Assembly: GCA_963662155.1 (NCBI GenBank)
Contig: OY759264.1
Location: 13,912,634 to 13,976,633, forward strand
From: Lamellibrachia columna
Lineage: Eukaryota; Annelida; Polychaeta; Sabellida; Siboglinidae
Length of the DNA stretch: 64,000 nucleotides
Reading direction: 5' to 3'
Shown: in pieces, positions 1-11,629 of the stretch
How positions within the stretch are numbered: position 1 is the first letter of the stretch
Layout of the letters: each line of letters begins with the position of its first letter
Position numbers and translations under genes: made by a program
The notes under the pieces: model-generated
The model's database searches: none
What the model saw: the letters and a program-made list of their open reading frames with translations, nothing else
Told to the model about the DNA's origin: nothing

Positions 1-1028
1 GCCGTGTCCCATAAAACAGTCCTTCTGTTAACAAATGGAAATCGCAATACATTCCCTTTTACATCTTGGATGACCACAGGTAAATACGCCACTACTAATG
101 TAAATCAATTCTGGACGAGATCGGGGCTAACCATCGCTCCTTTCCCTTCCAAATTATGCAGCTTTGAAACAAATGTTGTTACGCGAATTATCAGTTCACG
201 CGAAAACGCACATTTCACTGCGCACTGCTGCACCGGAAGGAAAGTGCACACATTAAATATTTTTTTTAACGGAAGCGTTAACTTTGTTAACAAACCAAAT
301 TTCACGAACGAGCGCCCAGACTGGCAATCGTAAAGGTACATATGACCGGCGCAACACACTCCATAGAAACCACGCAGCACATAGCGTCTTATTTATTAAT
401 AAAGCTAGATAAGAATAAAGAAGAAACCCGTTAAACGAGACAACAATGATTCAAATCAATTCTTATCAGAAATCTTCAGTATTTTATTTTAGAATATTCT
501 ATAGGATTTTTTTGTTAAGACAATATTATTGTGTACAATTAAGAACAAAATTGTATAGAATATTTATAGAATATTCTATAGGATTTTTTATAAATTTTAC
601 TACATGTTTACTATAAAATTCAATAAAATTGTATACAAATCATTAGAAAATTAAATTAGACGTAAACTAAGTAAATATAAGACCTGTAGTATTCTATTTT
701 TTACATTCCCAATTCCACTATGCTCTGTAGAATTCTACGTTGAATTTTCCTAAGGGCCCTACCCACCATTCGCTACCGCAGGACTGCGTCCAAACCATTC
801 TCAGCTAGGCGAGCTGAGTCGGCCACGCTGCTTTCATTTTTCGCGCGCCGCTATAACCACTGACCACGTGCGCCGGTCGAGTCATCGATCACATATCCGG
901 CAGCGAGAGTGGTCAGGGACGCGCAGACAATCCAACATTGTGCTGAATCGTCTCCAAAAGTGAAACCATTCAAACCTTTCGGCGGCCCGATTTCGTCACT
1001 TCAGGTTTATAGCATCTGAAAGTGCCCT
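1..1028. other. Upstream non-coding region of gene A
   Basis: No gene is recognised. The part at 370-700 is very AT-rich and contains recurrent palindromic AGAATATTCT motifs. About 740-1028 is more GC-rich and holds the distal promoter side of gene A. The whole stretch is conserved in the other arm (about 61310-62662), which argues against translating the short open frames here. Confidence 0.5.
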
Positions 1029-1029
1029 G

Positions 1030-1039
1030 GGGAAACCCG
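1030..1039 (+). promoter_or_regulatory. Possible kappaB-like site upstream of gene A
   Basis: GGGAAACCCG lies 15 bases upstream of the TATA box. It differs from the Rel/NF-kB consensus GGGRNWYYCC only in the last base. The equivalent place in gene C has GGGAAATCCG, also one mismatch. A ten-base near-match is weak evidence; its position and its retention in both arms are the only support. Confidence 0.3.
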
Positions 1040-1053
1040 CCGGCGAAATGTCT

Positions 1054-1059
1054 TATAAA
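1054..1059 (+). promoter_or_regulatory. TATA box of gene A
   Basis: TATAAA lies 58 bases upstream of the proposed start codon, so transcription would begin near 1084. The surrounding block is conserved in the inverted copy, where the same box precedes gene C. Confidence 0.6.
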
Positions 1060-1111
1060 CCAGCGACTCGGAGTCGTCCGGTAGGCAAGGCGCAAACTCA
1101 AGAAGCTGATC

Positions 1112-4100
1112 ATGATCGCCAAGATATGTGAGTATTGCGAGAACAACTTAGTGCTGGTAATTTGTTGACGCTTAGGCTGTTGTTTTTCGAAAACAAACAA
1201 CATCTACGTCCGAGCAACCGGTATTATGGCCAGGCGTTCACGAGATCACCTGAGTGATCATAGGCGTCGGATGCCGTTTAATTTTTGTTCTTGTGTGGGG
1301 AGGCAAAGTTGGTGGCTGCGAGCCATGTCCTCGGGTGGAGGTTATGGTTATGCCCTCAGAAATCCGCGCCTGAATTCTAGCAAACATTGGGGATTTATGG
1401 GAGGGGGATGGGATAAAGTATACACAAGCCCCCTCATCCAAAATTATGGGCCAGGTCCCCCCCTCAGTTCCGACGCCTTTGCAATAACATCCGTAAAGTT
1501 GTGTTCGCGTCCGCTTGCAATGTTGTTATATTAATTCCGAAACATTAAAAATAACATATAATGGGCAAAATATATTTGCAAAACATAGTTCACTAAAACA
1601 CGCTTAGGCGATCTCGGTGTTTGCAATATCTAACATGACTTTACGATAAAACACTCGGACATATTGTTGTGATTTCGGGTATTACGTTAGTAACGTTTAA
1701 TTGTATTCTATGTGTTTTCCCAACAGATGTCGCTCTGGCTATATGCCACGTGATGTGGACCGAGTGTAGAGGTATTCCACTGGCCACAACGACAACCGAA
1801 AGAATTGATCAAGGTTACTGGATGGATTCTCTTTACCGACAGGCCATCGACGTGAAGTTAAGAGGAAACGAGAGCTTTGCTCATTATGTAAGTATACCTA
1901 TTAGTTTGAAGTGTTCTTTATGTCTAACCAAGGCATGATCCCTGCAGTCACCACCACCGTCACCGCCATAGCTACAACAACCGTCACCGACAAAACTACC
2001 ACAACCGTCACCGCCATAACTACCACCACCACCACCACCACCACCACCACCACCACCACCACCACCACCACCACCACCACCACCACCACCACCACCACCA
2101 CCACCACCACCACCACCACCACCACCACCACCATTACCAACACCACCACGACCAACACCACCACGACCAACACCACCACGACCATCATCACCACCACCAC
2201 AACCACCACCCCAACCATCTCCACCACCACCACCACCACCACCACCACCACCACCATCACAACCACAACCACCACAACCACAACCACCACAACCACCACC
2301 ACCACAGCTACCACCACCGCCGCCGCAACCGCAACCGCAACCGCCACCTCCACCTCCACCGCCACCGCCACCGCCACCACCACCACCACCACCACCACCA
2401 CCACCACCACCACCACCACCACCACCACCACCACCACCACCATCATGACGTTGTCTTCTCCGGCAGTGCAAACAACCTATCCTGCGCCAACTCGTGACTA
2501 GAATACCGGATATTACGTCATGTAAGGAACTCGCGGAAAAAATCCTGCAGCTCAGGGGACGCGCATCTTCTCAGCGAACCGACCAATCAGTGGTGGCCTC
2601 CACAACGATAGCAACACCTGAGTCGACTAATATCAACGTAAGTAGGATATTTATCTGCAGTTTCGTTAACAAATGACTAACTACAGTGATGCCGAAGATA
2701 ACTGTCAATGCAGTGAACTCGGATTAATAGAATCACTTAGGGCCAGAGCAATTTGATTAGATTAAAGGTCCCTCCTCAATTCGATTTTTTTTGCTAATCT
2801 CATTTCAAGTTCATTTTGCGAAATATCAAATCTTATTAGTGTCTACTGCAACATTAGAGCTCGTTTGTGCAAATGTTGTATGTTTTTGTGTGAAATCATC
2901 AGAAGAACTATGCAATTACTTAATGTTTGGTCAAACATTAATTGAAGTGAAAATGGAAAAGCTGAAAACCCGTAATTTTGTCAAGTAATCTGCACGAGGA
3001 TGGAGGTGACGTCCGTGATCGGCATTGATCCGCAAAGTGTAAACCATTTTGAAAATCCTGAACTTACCAGATCTAATGACTAAAGTAAATTCTTTCGATG
3101 AGTTGAAAAAAATTCACATTTTTAATTGTAATTATACATGAGGATTTTACTTAAACTATTCACACACTACATATTTGGACATCGTCGAACGGGATTTGCG
3201 ATAGGCTAGATCAGTTGAGTATGCAGTTTTAAGCGGCTGACTCATAAAAGCGGGGCATTTTAATACAACGGGAATGTGGGATGATTCCGTCCCAGTCAAA
3301 ATAGTTGATTCTACTTAATGGCTGATTCTGTTGTCCACGATTCCCTTATGCGGAGTTCACAAATAGCAATACTGGACACTTTATTGACACCAACATGTTG
3401 TACTGTACACTCTAGTGAGTTAATATGTCACCGACTATACAAATATATCATTGTTCGTGAAAAATAGCACAGTTTTACCGCCACAATGCTTTTCGAAACG
3501 GCATACATCGCGGTACTAACAGAGAAGCATTGAAAACTAGCTATAATGATACCCATTCACGTGTCACATATGGATTGTGAAGAATGAAGTAATTATGTGC
3601 GTTGAATAAACATGATGTCGCCAATAAGCCATGTAATATAAAAAGGTGTTGAAGGTGGATGTTTTTACCGAGAAAAATCCGGTGTCATTTTCGTTTTACG
3701 CACGCGTCAGTGGTTTACTTGAATGTAGTCTGGCACTGATTTGATGACAATTATCGAACTCTTCCTGAATATGTTTTCAATATCCCACGCAGCAAGGGGT
3801 ATTTACACATGTAGGCCTATGCTTTGACTGGCGATTCAATATCACCATCTTCGGGTGCCGTGCTTGTTACAGTCATATGTCATCATAATCCTAAATTTCC
3901 CACGATCACGTGTGTGTTTTAACAGTTCCGTTGTGCTCCTTCCTAGTCAGGCCGCTAGTCCATCAGGGATTTTAATTCTTAGCTGCCATCTGCTTCTTGT
4001 TCCCTAAATCTTTCCCGTTGTCACTGGATATTCTAGTTTTTTCTTTCCCGTCACGTGACGTAGAAATCCTGTTTTTCTTTTCCTGACTCCGCACGTGGTC

Positions 4101-5498
4101 TTCATTTTATCGTTAGTTCTTCTTAGAATGTCTTCATTACTTTTCTTTTCTGACTCTATCGACGATACTCTAAGCATTGCTATCAGAACACACATTAATG
4201 TTGCTTCTATATTCTGTTGTAAATGTTTTGTCACACTCTTGCAGTAATATGGGATCTATATAGCATTGCAAAACATGTTTCCTTACTTTAAACGATAGAC
4301 TAGTAACTCACAACTGGTAAAACATACGAGTTGTGTCACATTCAGTTGTGATTTCAGGGCCTGCGGAAGCAGCTGACGGAGTCGTACCACTATGGCCATC
4401 TGGTTACAAACATTACAATCACGGAGACTGACTATGTGTGCCGTTTGACCAGACAACTGGGCATGCCCTGCAATGAAACAATCACGTGTGGGCATTCGTC
4501 CTACAGGCAGGCTGAAGAAGACAGATACTGCCATCTGATGGCGTACCTGAGAGACACGGAAACAGCACTGCGACATTTCACGGGGCTGCTAAAGTTCATG
4601 GTAGGTTATTTCTACCCTCCTCTCTCCCCGAGGTCCCTTGCAGGGTGGGGTCACTTAATCGCTTTCACTCTATTGACAAGTCGTCGCCATCCATCGCGAT
4701 CTTCTTCCATTCTCTCCCACTCTCGGCTGCTCACCTCTACCCTTTCCACATTTCTCCTAACGCTGTCCCTCCGTCTTAAAGTTGGTCTTCCTCTTCTCCT
4801 TCTGCCATCCACTTCTGTTTACCACGCTCTCTTTGTCAAACTCTCCTCACTCATTCTCTGAGTATGGCTTGCTCTTTAACGGATTTATTATATGTTTACG
4901 AAGGACATTCAACTGTGTTGATATATTTACTAAATTACGAAGACATACGCTATATATTTGTCACTGATGTGAATCGCATGACGTTATTTTGACGAGACCA
5001 GACAATACAGTGCTTAAATATTAAATGGTTGTTAAAATGGTGATACAAGTAATTTTTTTAAACTTAAGAAAGAGAGTCGAACTAGAGGGAACGAATTAGC
5101 ATTAGTAAAAGAACAGCGTAGATTTGTCATGAGAAAGTATCCATTCTCACAGGGCGACAATAAATGAGTGTTTATGTTAAACACAAAAATGGCTGATATC
5201 TGATAACAGCCAATGACGTCCACTAGCCGTTGTTGATTTTCGGGGCAGTCTTGTTAAATCGTATTATTATGTCGACATTTATTCATTATGATTCATCGTG
5301 TGTATGTTCTGGTTTCAGTTGACGTCATCAGGAATCGCAGTACCCGACAACCGTCGCGCCAATGCTGTTCCATCTTCTGACGTCACACCGAAACTTCTGT
5401 ACCTGCGTTTCGACACCGTGACCGTCCTGTATGACTTAACCAGGCACTTTGGTCAAATCGTTGACCGTCTGGCCGCTGGCCGGAACGTACGACACTAA
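1112..5498 (+). CDS. Gene A: secreted four-helix cytokine-like protein (5 exons)
   Basis: Proposed exons are 1112-1127, 1727-1887, 2467-2637, 4358-4600 and 5319-5498 (771 nt, 256 aa). Donors are GTGAGT, GTAAGT, GTAAGT and GTAGGT; all acceptors end in CAG after pyrimidine-rich tracts. Intron phases are 1,0,0,0. Exon 1 starts MIAKI and joins a hydrophobic stretch from exon 2 to give a short signal peptide (about residues 1-15). Exon 2 ends in a probable first helix with an NES glycosylation site. Exon 3 has C-x17-C; exon 4 has C-x9-C-x5-C-x13-C and two helix-like stretches; exon 5 has a final helix around residues 225-250 with LRFDTV. The pattern matches genes B and C. Long-chain class I cytokines share this five-exon, 1-0-0-0 design, so a secreted signalling ligand is inferred, not proven. 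No database family was checked. Confidence 0.7.
2018..2441. repeat. (CCA)n microsatellite in intron 2 of gene A
   Basis: Long runs of CCA with scattered variants (CGCCAC, AACCAC) fill most of intron 2. The matching intron of gene C has only about 130 bases of related GGT/GGC repeat at 59340-59470, so the tract changed greatly in length after the arms were formed. Poly-T, poly-G and poly-V frames here are artefacts. Confidence 0.95.
2638..4357 (+). other. Intron 3 of gene A
   Basis: About 1.7 kb of intron with no recognised gene. The part at roughly 2774-3178 is absent from the matching intron of gene C, but a diverged copy lies near 63330-63780 in the same orientation. The rest (3180-4357) aligns with the reverse complement of about 57859-59000, including decayed short frames. 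Confidence 0.5.
4998..5225 (-). mobile_element. Old CR1-type LINE 3' fragment shared by both arms
   Basis: The segment resembles the C-terminal RT region of the CR1 copies at 46.5-47.6 kb and 54.0-54.6 kb (for example the stretch encoding a 'RKYPFSQ..INEW' type sequence). A matching fragment is at about 56885-57165 in the other arm, so the insertion predates the inverted duplication. It sits in intron 4 of gene A. Confidence 0.55.
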
Positions 5499-6837
5499 GC
5501 GAGTCGTGCCCAAGGAAAGGATTAAAGGGCAAATATAGATAAATATGCCGTAAAATGACGCAATATCAGAGAAGGTTTTACAAAAATGACGCTGGAAGGA
5601 ATTCCTTGTCGTCGGTCAGTATAGAAATGTTAATTTCGGCATTGAATTGCATAGCTTGTTTTTCTTGAAGGTATCATTGGTGTTCACGGAGTGATCTGGG
5701 CTGGCCCCGGAAATTCACGAATTGAATTAATTTACCAAAAATTTATTTCTTACATCTTACATAGAACGTTGATTAGGTTGTTAGTTAATTATGTTGTTCT
5801 CGTTATCTACATTTTGTCGTTATACCGCCTATGCTTATGCGAGGCGTACATTGCTTAACTTGTGTTGCCAATTGAGAGTTTATTTTACTTAAAACGGATC
5901 AGTCCGTGCAATGTACGCTGATCCGCAACTCAACAAAACTCGAGTCGCGTATTGTTTTGGCCGGCGCAGCGGCTGTTGAACAATTCGAACATTGAATCGC
6001 AACAACAAAATTCTAATGCAAAGTTCGCTGACACAATCGCACAAACGCCACAAACGTTTATGATTGGATGACTTTATAATTTTTGTGCGCTATATTGAGC
6101 TGCTATGAAACGTGTTTTTTACACAGTTTATTATTCTGACTTTGAAACTTATTCTATACGTAACATATTGTATACTTAACTGATTATTTAGAGCGTTGAC
6201 CGTTTGCAACAATGTTGCAGTTCAGTAACCTTTACTTTTTTTTATAAAATTTACCGATGTTGTCAATATAGAATGGTTGTACAGTAAGATATTTATCAGT
6301 GTTACTTTTTAACATCTGTATTATACATATTTACTATATCAAAACATATATTTGAGAAGCCATTAAGCAAGATTTACTTGTGATATTCATATATGTTAAT
6401 TTATTTACATGTTTATTTAATACGCATTAATTTACAGTTTATTTTATTTACCAGATTTTGCTATCATACATGTTGTGTGTTGTATTTCCTATCATTGTTG
6501 GCATTAATCAAGATTTACTGGTGATATTCCTACATACTAATTTAATTGCATGTTTATTTAGTACGCATGTGACATGTTACCGGTTGTGAAATTGAATATT
6601 TTGTATTACTGTGGAATATTATTTACATAAACTTTGTATGTTGTCACCTGGAAAGTTGTTCTTACACAATAAATACTTTATTTACAATGAAGACTGTGAT
6701 GTGCTATAACTGAGAAATACATGTATGGAATTACGGGTCGTTTCAACACGCTGTTATCTCTTTGTTAATCAAACATGTGACAGTAGCTATAAGACGTTTA
6801 GACTAGTATCTAGGCCATTTAAAAGTTACGCCTTGGT
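5499..6837. other. Conserved non-coding DNA downstream of gene A
   Basis: No gene is recognised. The sequence is AT-rich and largely matches 55390-56602 of the other arm in reverse complement. A GC-richer island near 5930-6060 is also shared. Confidence 0.45.
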
Positions 6838-6945
6838 CATAAATATCTAGGCAAGCAAACGTTAAGCCTTAGTCATACATATTTAGGCAAACAAAAGTTA
6901 CGCCTTGGTCATACATATCTAGGCAAGAAAATGGATATTGGGATT
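6828..6945 (+). repeat. 39-bp tandem repeat, 3 units, left arm only
   Basis: Three copies of a unit containing TTACGCCTTGGTCATA and TATCTAGGCAAG lie in tandem. The right arm has a single copy near 55318-55360, so the expansion happened after the arms were formed. Confidence 0.65.
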
Positions 6946-7108
6946 TAAACAATTCCAATATGGTAAGTTTTTAGTTTAACTGGATTCTTTTCCAGTACCA
7001 TATTCACGACAAGCCTTACTCCAGCACTGAGTGCACTGGTACTACACATATAACGACATTGTATGAGATATGACTAACTATTTGACCATAGAAAAACCCT
7101 GTCACATG

Positions 7109-8477
7109 TCTGCGAATTGCTATTATATGAACTACTTTCCCGGATATGGTGAAGTACATGTTAGAGTGAATATTTTAGGCGTGTGGCATAAACAGGTTAT
7201 GTAATAACTGAACCTATGATGTTTTAGCTTTTGGCGTGGCACATTATAGTAAATTGGGTATTAAAATAATGGGACCATCCGTAGATGTTTATTAATTTTG
7301 ATTTGCTGACGCCGACCTTGTGGTGTGGTGGGAAAGTTACCAAGCGATGGTTATAAGATGCTAAGAAAGGTGTATTCAGGAGAGGGGCCAGAACACAGAA
7401 ATGCGGCATTAGAGTTCCAACGATGATGTCCGGCAAGGCCCGGTATGATTAATTCGCGGTTAAGCGCGAAATCACAACCCCTCTACAACTTTGCTCGCAC
7501 TGACAACGGCGAGTGAAAACCCAGACAACACAATGCCACGCAATTAATTACTGCGCATTGTTTGACTGTATGCATTGACCGACTGCATCGGCCGCATCTC
7601 GTTTTCTGCTGACTGCTTGCGACTGTTCAGCTATCTCTCCATGTACGACAACACTGCGTCCGCATCTTCACGACACGTTCGTCGTCTCCACGTCATGTTG
7701 ATGGCCGACTTACGGAGCGTTCAGCCGACTGTTCAGCTGCCTTCCCCGCGCGCGCGACACCAGTGCGTCCGCCTGAGCCGTCGTCACGACACGTTCGCCG
7801 TCTCCACTACATATTGACGGCCGGCCTACTGTGCATCCAGCCGACCGTTCAGCTGTCTTCCCCGCGTGCGACATCAGAGCGTCCGCGTCAGCCGTCGTCA
7901 TGAAACGTCGCCGTCTCCATGACCTATTGACATCCGGCCTACTATCGTCCAGCCGACGACGAGCTCGGCAACACTGCGGTCGAACGAGACCCGTACCGCC
8001 TGCGTATTCAGCTGGCGTTGAGACAACGCGACCGATGGCCACATCAGTTATCGGCCTACTAAACCCAGCAGAATGACGCGCAGGGTATCGTTGACAATGT
8101 GCGTCATAGGGCACGCTTCTGTGACTATTTTTGTCTTCGGAACATTGTATTATGAGTGTGCAATACGCCTTTCTGTTTGTGATGAATTTCTTAACACTGA
8201 TGTCTGTGTTACGGTCTTGAAGGGAAATAGCCTCAACGGTGAACATAAAAGTAAACGTAGTTTTGTTTTTAGGGTATTGCCGACCTGTTCTAGAGTTAGT
8301 TTCTTTATTTCAGTTGTACCATTTCAAATATGTTTTGATTCATTATAAATATATTCATGTTTCTTACCTTGGTGTTGTCTCTCATTTGTGGAAACTTCAT
8401 ACACTCTTATGTTGAGCTTAATTTAAGTACGGCCCGCCCCTAGTTTTTTTGCGCGCGGACTTCCACCGTAATCTGTG
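7109..8477. mobile_element. 1.37-kb insertion specific to left arm
   Basis: The right arm reads straight across this point near 55105 ('ccatagaaaaccccc...'). In the left arm about 1.37 kb is inserted, starting GTCACATG and ending TCTGTGAC, with AAACCC on each side. The six-base inverted ends and the possible short target duplication suggest a non-autonomous DNA transposon. No transposase is visible; the internal frames (7575-8348) are not recognised and overlap a tandem repeat. Confidence 0.5.
7619..8050 (+). repeat. Degenerate ~115-bp tandem repeat inside the insertion
   Basis: Units begin at about 7671, 7787 and 7901 with ACACGTTCGCCGTCTCCA-like sequence, followed by CAGCCGACTGTTCAGCTG and GCGTCCGCxTGAGCCGTCGTC. 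A partial unit precedes them. The region is GC-rich compared with its surroundings. Confidence 0.6.
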
Positions 8478-8550
8478 ACAAACCCCCAGAGGACAGGTTT
8501 TTCTCGTTGCGACTGAAGGCAGTACCAGTATTTGGTCTGCTGCAACCAAA

Positions 8551-8832
8551 CCGTCACAGTCACCGTCACCGTCTCAGTCACCGTCACCGTCACAATCACC
8601 GTATCCGTGACCGCCACCGTCACCTTCACAGTTGCCGCCGTCGTCGTTGTCATCATCATCATAATTATATTCATCAGCATCATCATCATCATCATCATCA
8701 TCATAATGATCATCATCATCATTATCATTTTCATCATTACAGTTATCCTCATCGTCGTCATCGTGGTCATCGTCAATATCATTACCATTATCATCGTCAT
8801 CACCATCATCGATGTTATCATCCAGGCGAATT
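8551..8832. repeat. GTCACC / CAT compound microsatellite
   Basis: Imperfect CACCGT repeats are followed by imperfect ATC repeats. The same compound tract is in the right arm (about 54593-54940 plus 53937-54000), where a CR1 element interrupts it. The His/Ser-rich and Val/Ile-rich frames are repeat translations. Confidence 0.85.
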
Positions 8833-8995
8833 ACAAACGATCACCGGGCGTAATCGTGTCCTCGTGTTAAAACGAAAGTTGCTATTTTATCTGCTTCACG
8901 AGTCAAGTGTTTGTACAGAAAATAAATCACGAATCTACTCAATAAAACACCTGAAGAGTTTTCGGTGTAAATGTGAAGGGTCGCCCGAAACACCC

Positions 8996-9128
8996 CGCCT
9001 CAGTCCAACACCTCGCATCCGGCTCAGTCCAACACCTCGCATCCGGCTCAGTCCAACACGTCGCATCCGGCTCAGTCCAACACCTCGCATCCGGCTCAGT
9101 CCAACACCTCGCGTCCGCCTTAGTCCAA
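8996..9128 (+). repeat. 24-bp minisatellite, about 5 units, left arm only
   Basis: CTCAGTCCAACACCTCGCAT plus CCGG is repeated about five times. At the matching point in the right arm (near 53765-53790) only one unit-like sequence is present. Confidence 0.8.
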
Positions 9129-9334
9129 CCCTTCGTTGGGCCTAAATCACACACACCTGTCATAGACTTGTCACAGTCACGACATTTGACACGTGACCGT
9201 GCAGTCATTTGAATAGACACGCCTAAACACGGAGTGTCGGTCGAGTCGTCATGCATGAGTGGGTCCTGCACATAGGCGACATTTAGCACCACAACTCTGC
9301 CATCTCTCATGAGATGTTTTATGTGGCTGCCTAA

Positions 9335-10688
9335 TAGTGCCCTGCACGGGCCGGGCTTTGGGCCCAAGCCCGGGCCGGGTCGCAGCCTGCGGGCTGGGCC
9401 GGGCCTCTACAAAATTGCGCGGGCCGGGCCTGGGCCTACATTTTGTTGGCCCGGGGCGGGCCTGAAAAAATATTAAACACATCGGGTTTGGGTCGGGCCT
9501 GGGCCTAGTGTGAGCGGGCCGGGCCGGGCCTGGGTTGGGCCTGGACCTAATAAAAATATTAATACAAAACCCAGATTTGTTTTATTTTAATATTAATAAA
9601 AATTGATTATAAATTGCATTTCCGTTTAATGAATGTTTAAAATTTTTTCTTTAGTATTACATAGTTGCAAATTGAGTCCTTGCATGGAATTATGAATGAC
9701 ACCAGTGCTTTATATATTGGAATGTAGTTTAACCTATTTTGAACAATGGGACTTCCAATTGTATAATTTTAATAATGTGCATCCTTTTAAGAGAGACACT
9801 TCATATAATAGCAATTTAATGCATACTATTGCATACACAGTAAACACATTACACAGCACATATTACTACTACATATTACATGCATTATACAGGTGTTACA
9901 GATGCATGCATATTTTTGGTATGAATGTAGCCTTTTGCATAGATCTAATGGCCCCATAAGTTCACTTGGCTGGAAGTAGCTAGCCCCAAATGTTTACTTT
10001 AGACATATTTGCAGAGGCAATCAAGCCATGATCAACCATCAACTCAATTCTATTGTCTTCCCTCCAAATCTTGCCTGCCTGAATGACCTGCTCACTGGCA
10101 ACTGCCCACTGCCCAGTGCCCACCCCAGTTAGTAGTTGGTATTTTTCAATTGTGTCAACTAGTGTCCACTGTTTAGTGTCTACAATTTACCCAGTACTGA
10201 TTCATTGTGTTAACTAGTGTCTACTTCAAGATATTCGTCCGTTTGAAGCAGTTGGTTGTGCTGGATTTCTTGAACCCGCCCAGCACACCATGGACAGACA
10301 GACAGCAGACTAGTAGACATTATACAATGGTCATATATTATTGTTTTATGTTATTTAATAAAACAATGCGTGAATATTACAGTTTATTTGCGTTTCGTTT
10401 TTATTATAAGATATTAGGTTTATCTTTTTTTTTATTATCGGGCCGCGGGCTTACCCGTCTTTGGCCCGCGTGTAAGGGCCATGCCTGGGCCTGAAACGTG
10501 CGGGCCGGGCCTGGGCCAAACATTAACGGTCTGAGTCGGGCCTGGGCCGGGCCAGGGCCTAAATTCTAGCTTGCGGGCCTGGGCCGGGCTGGGCTTGAAG
10601 AATGTTTGCGGGCCTGGGCCGGGCCTGGATTCTAATTGCTATTTTGTGCCGTTCTTGGGCTCAAATTATAGGTCCGTGCAGGGCACTA
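9335..10688. mobile_element. Non-autonomous hAT DNA transposon (1354 bp)
   Basis: The element begins TAGTGCCCTGCACGGGCC and ends GGTCCGTGCAGGGCACTA, near-perfect inverted termini. It is flanked by the 8-bp direct repeat CTGCCTAA (9327-9334 and 10689-10696). The right arm has the empty site with one CTGCCTAA (reverse strand, 53545-53552). TAG...CTA ends with an 8-bp target duplication define the hAT superfamily. The subterminal 150-250 bp on each side consist of many GGGCC(T/G)GGGCC repeats, possible transposase-binding sites; the middle is AT-rich. No transposase is encoded. Confidence 0.9.
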
Positions 10689-11521
10689 CTGCCTAATAAG
10701 ATCCAGTATGGCATATATAATGAAAGTTAAATTCAGAAGAAAAATATTAATTATGTGGAAAAGGGACTATCCATGAAGTACGTCAGACTTGTTTTAATGT
10801 TTTTGAGAAAGTCCCCTGCCTGTTATGCATGTTTATATTCACTGCATGTATGTAATGATTCGTAGTGCATAGGTAGAATATAGGCCTGCATAGCTAAAGA
10901 TAATAAGACATCATCAAGATTCCATCTTTATGTACGTATGTCAGGTGTAATCGTGCTTGCAGTGAAGCCGTTGGAATTGAGTTGATATATCCCCCGAAAC
11001 TGGCATAAGAATTAACGCTGTCAGTCTGACATCGACGACTAGACGAGCCAAAAACGTATATTTGTTTAACCGTTACGTAACGATCACCAAGACACCGCCG
11101 CATTGTGGACGTGGCGTACTTTATGGGTGCCCCCTAATTAAATATTACTTGGTTCAATTTGTGCAATTAATTTTTACCAAGACAGCTATTAGTTTCACAT
11201 GCTGGCCAATATATGCCTCTATAAAACTACGCCCCGAAAAAGGATTGCAAAACTGCATTTTTAAGGGGTCTCCACTTGGTAATCCCCACACATTATTATG
11301 CTATGTGAAACAAATGACGTCATATGGGTATGGGAAAATAAACAACGAATTTGCGGGAATCACGTGCAGTATCAAACGCGTTAGCATCGTCATAATGATT
11401 CGGAATTGGGAAGTCCGAAGTATAGGAGCGTGGAATCTAAAAATAACTTGTCATTTGTGGTATTTTAATTAAACAGTATGTAGGCCGTCTTGTTGTTTTA
11501 ACAAAGCAATTACCCGTGCGT

Positions 11522-11552
11522 TTGTGTGTGTGTGTGTGCGTGTGTGGGTGCA

Positions 11553-11628
<76 letters not shown>

Positions 11629-11629
11629 A
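11522..11629 (+). repeat. (TG)n/(TGCG)n microsatellite near left-arm inner end
   Basis: Alternating purine-pyrimidine GTGT then TGCG repeats occupy about 108 bp. They lie 0.27 kb beyond the last base that matches the other arm; a similar tract lies directly at the right arm's inner end. Confidence 0.9.

Larger units (their letters stand above)
1..11253 (+). repeat. Left arm of large inverted repeat (carries gene A)
   Basis: Read forward, this stretch matches the reverse complement of 52950-62662. Position 1 pairs with about 62662, and the inner end at 11253 pairs with 52950. Matches seen by eye include the first 22 bases, the gene A/C exons and their splice sites, the TATA promoter region, an old CR1 fragment, the block 5500-7108, the GTCACC/CAT microsatellite and the inner block 10894-11253. 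Exons differ by roughly 10 percent. The arm may continue beyond the window start. Arm-specific insertions are listed separately. Confidence 0.85.

Noticed and set aside
970..1203. 77-residue frame on the minus strand conserved in the other arm at 61131-61364
   Set aside because: It overlaps the promoter and first exon of genes A and C on the opposite strand; its conservation follows from the duplicated promoter.
1884..2501. Open frames of 181-196 residues on both strands (poly-Gly, poly-Val, poly-Thr)
   Set aside because: They are translations of a (CCA)n microsatellite inside an intron of gene A.
4436..4861. 141-residue intronless protein
   Set aside because: Its N-terminal half is exon 4 of gene A; the rest reads past the GTAGGT donor into T-rich intron.
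7575..8348. Overlapping 80-178-residue frames on both strands
   Set aside because: They cross a degenerate tandem repeat in an arm-specific insertion and show no recognisable domain.
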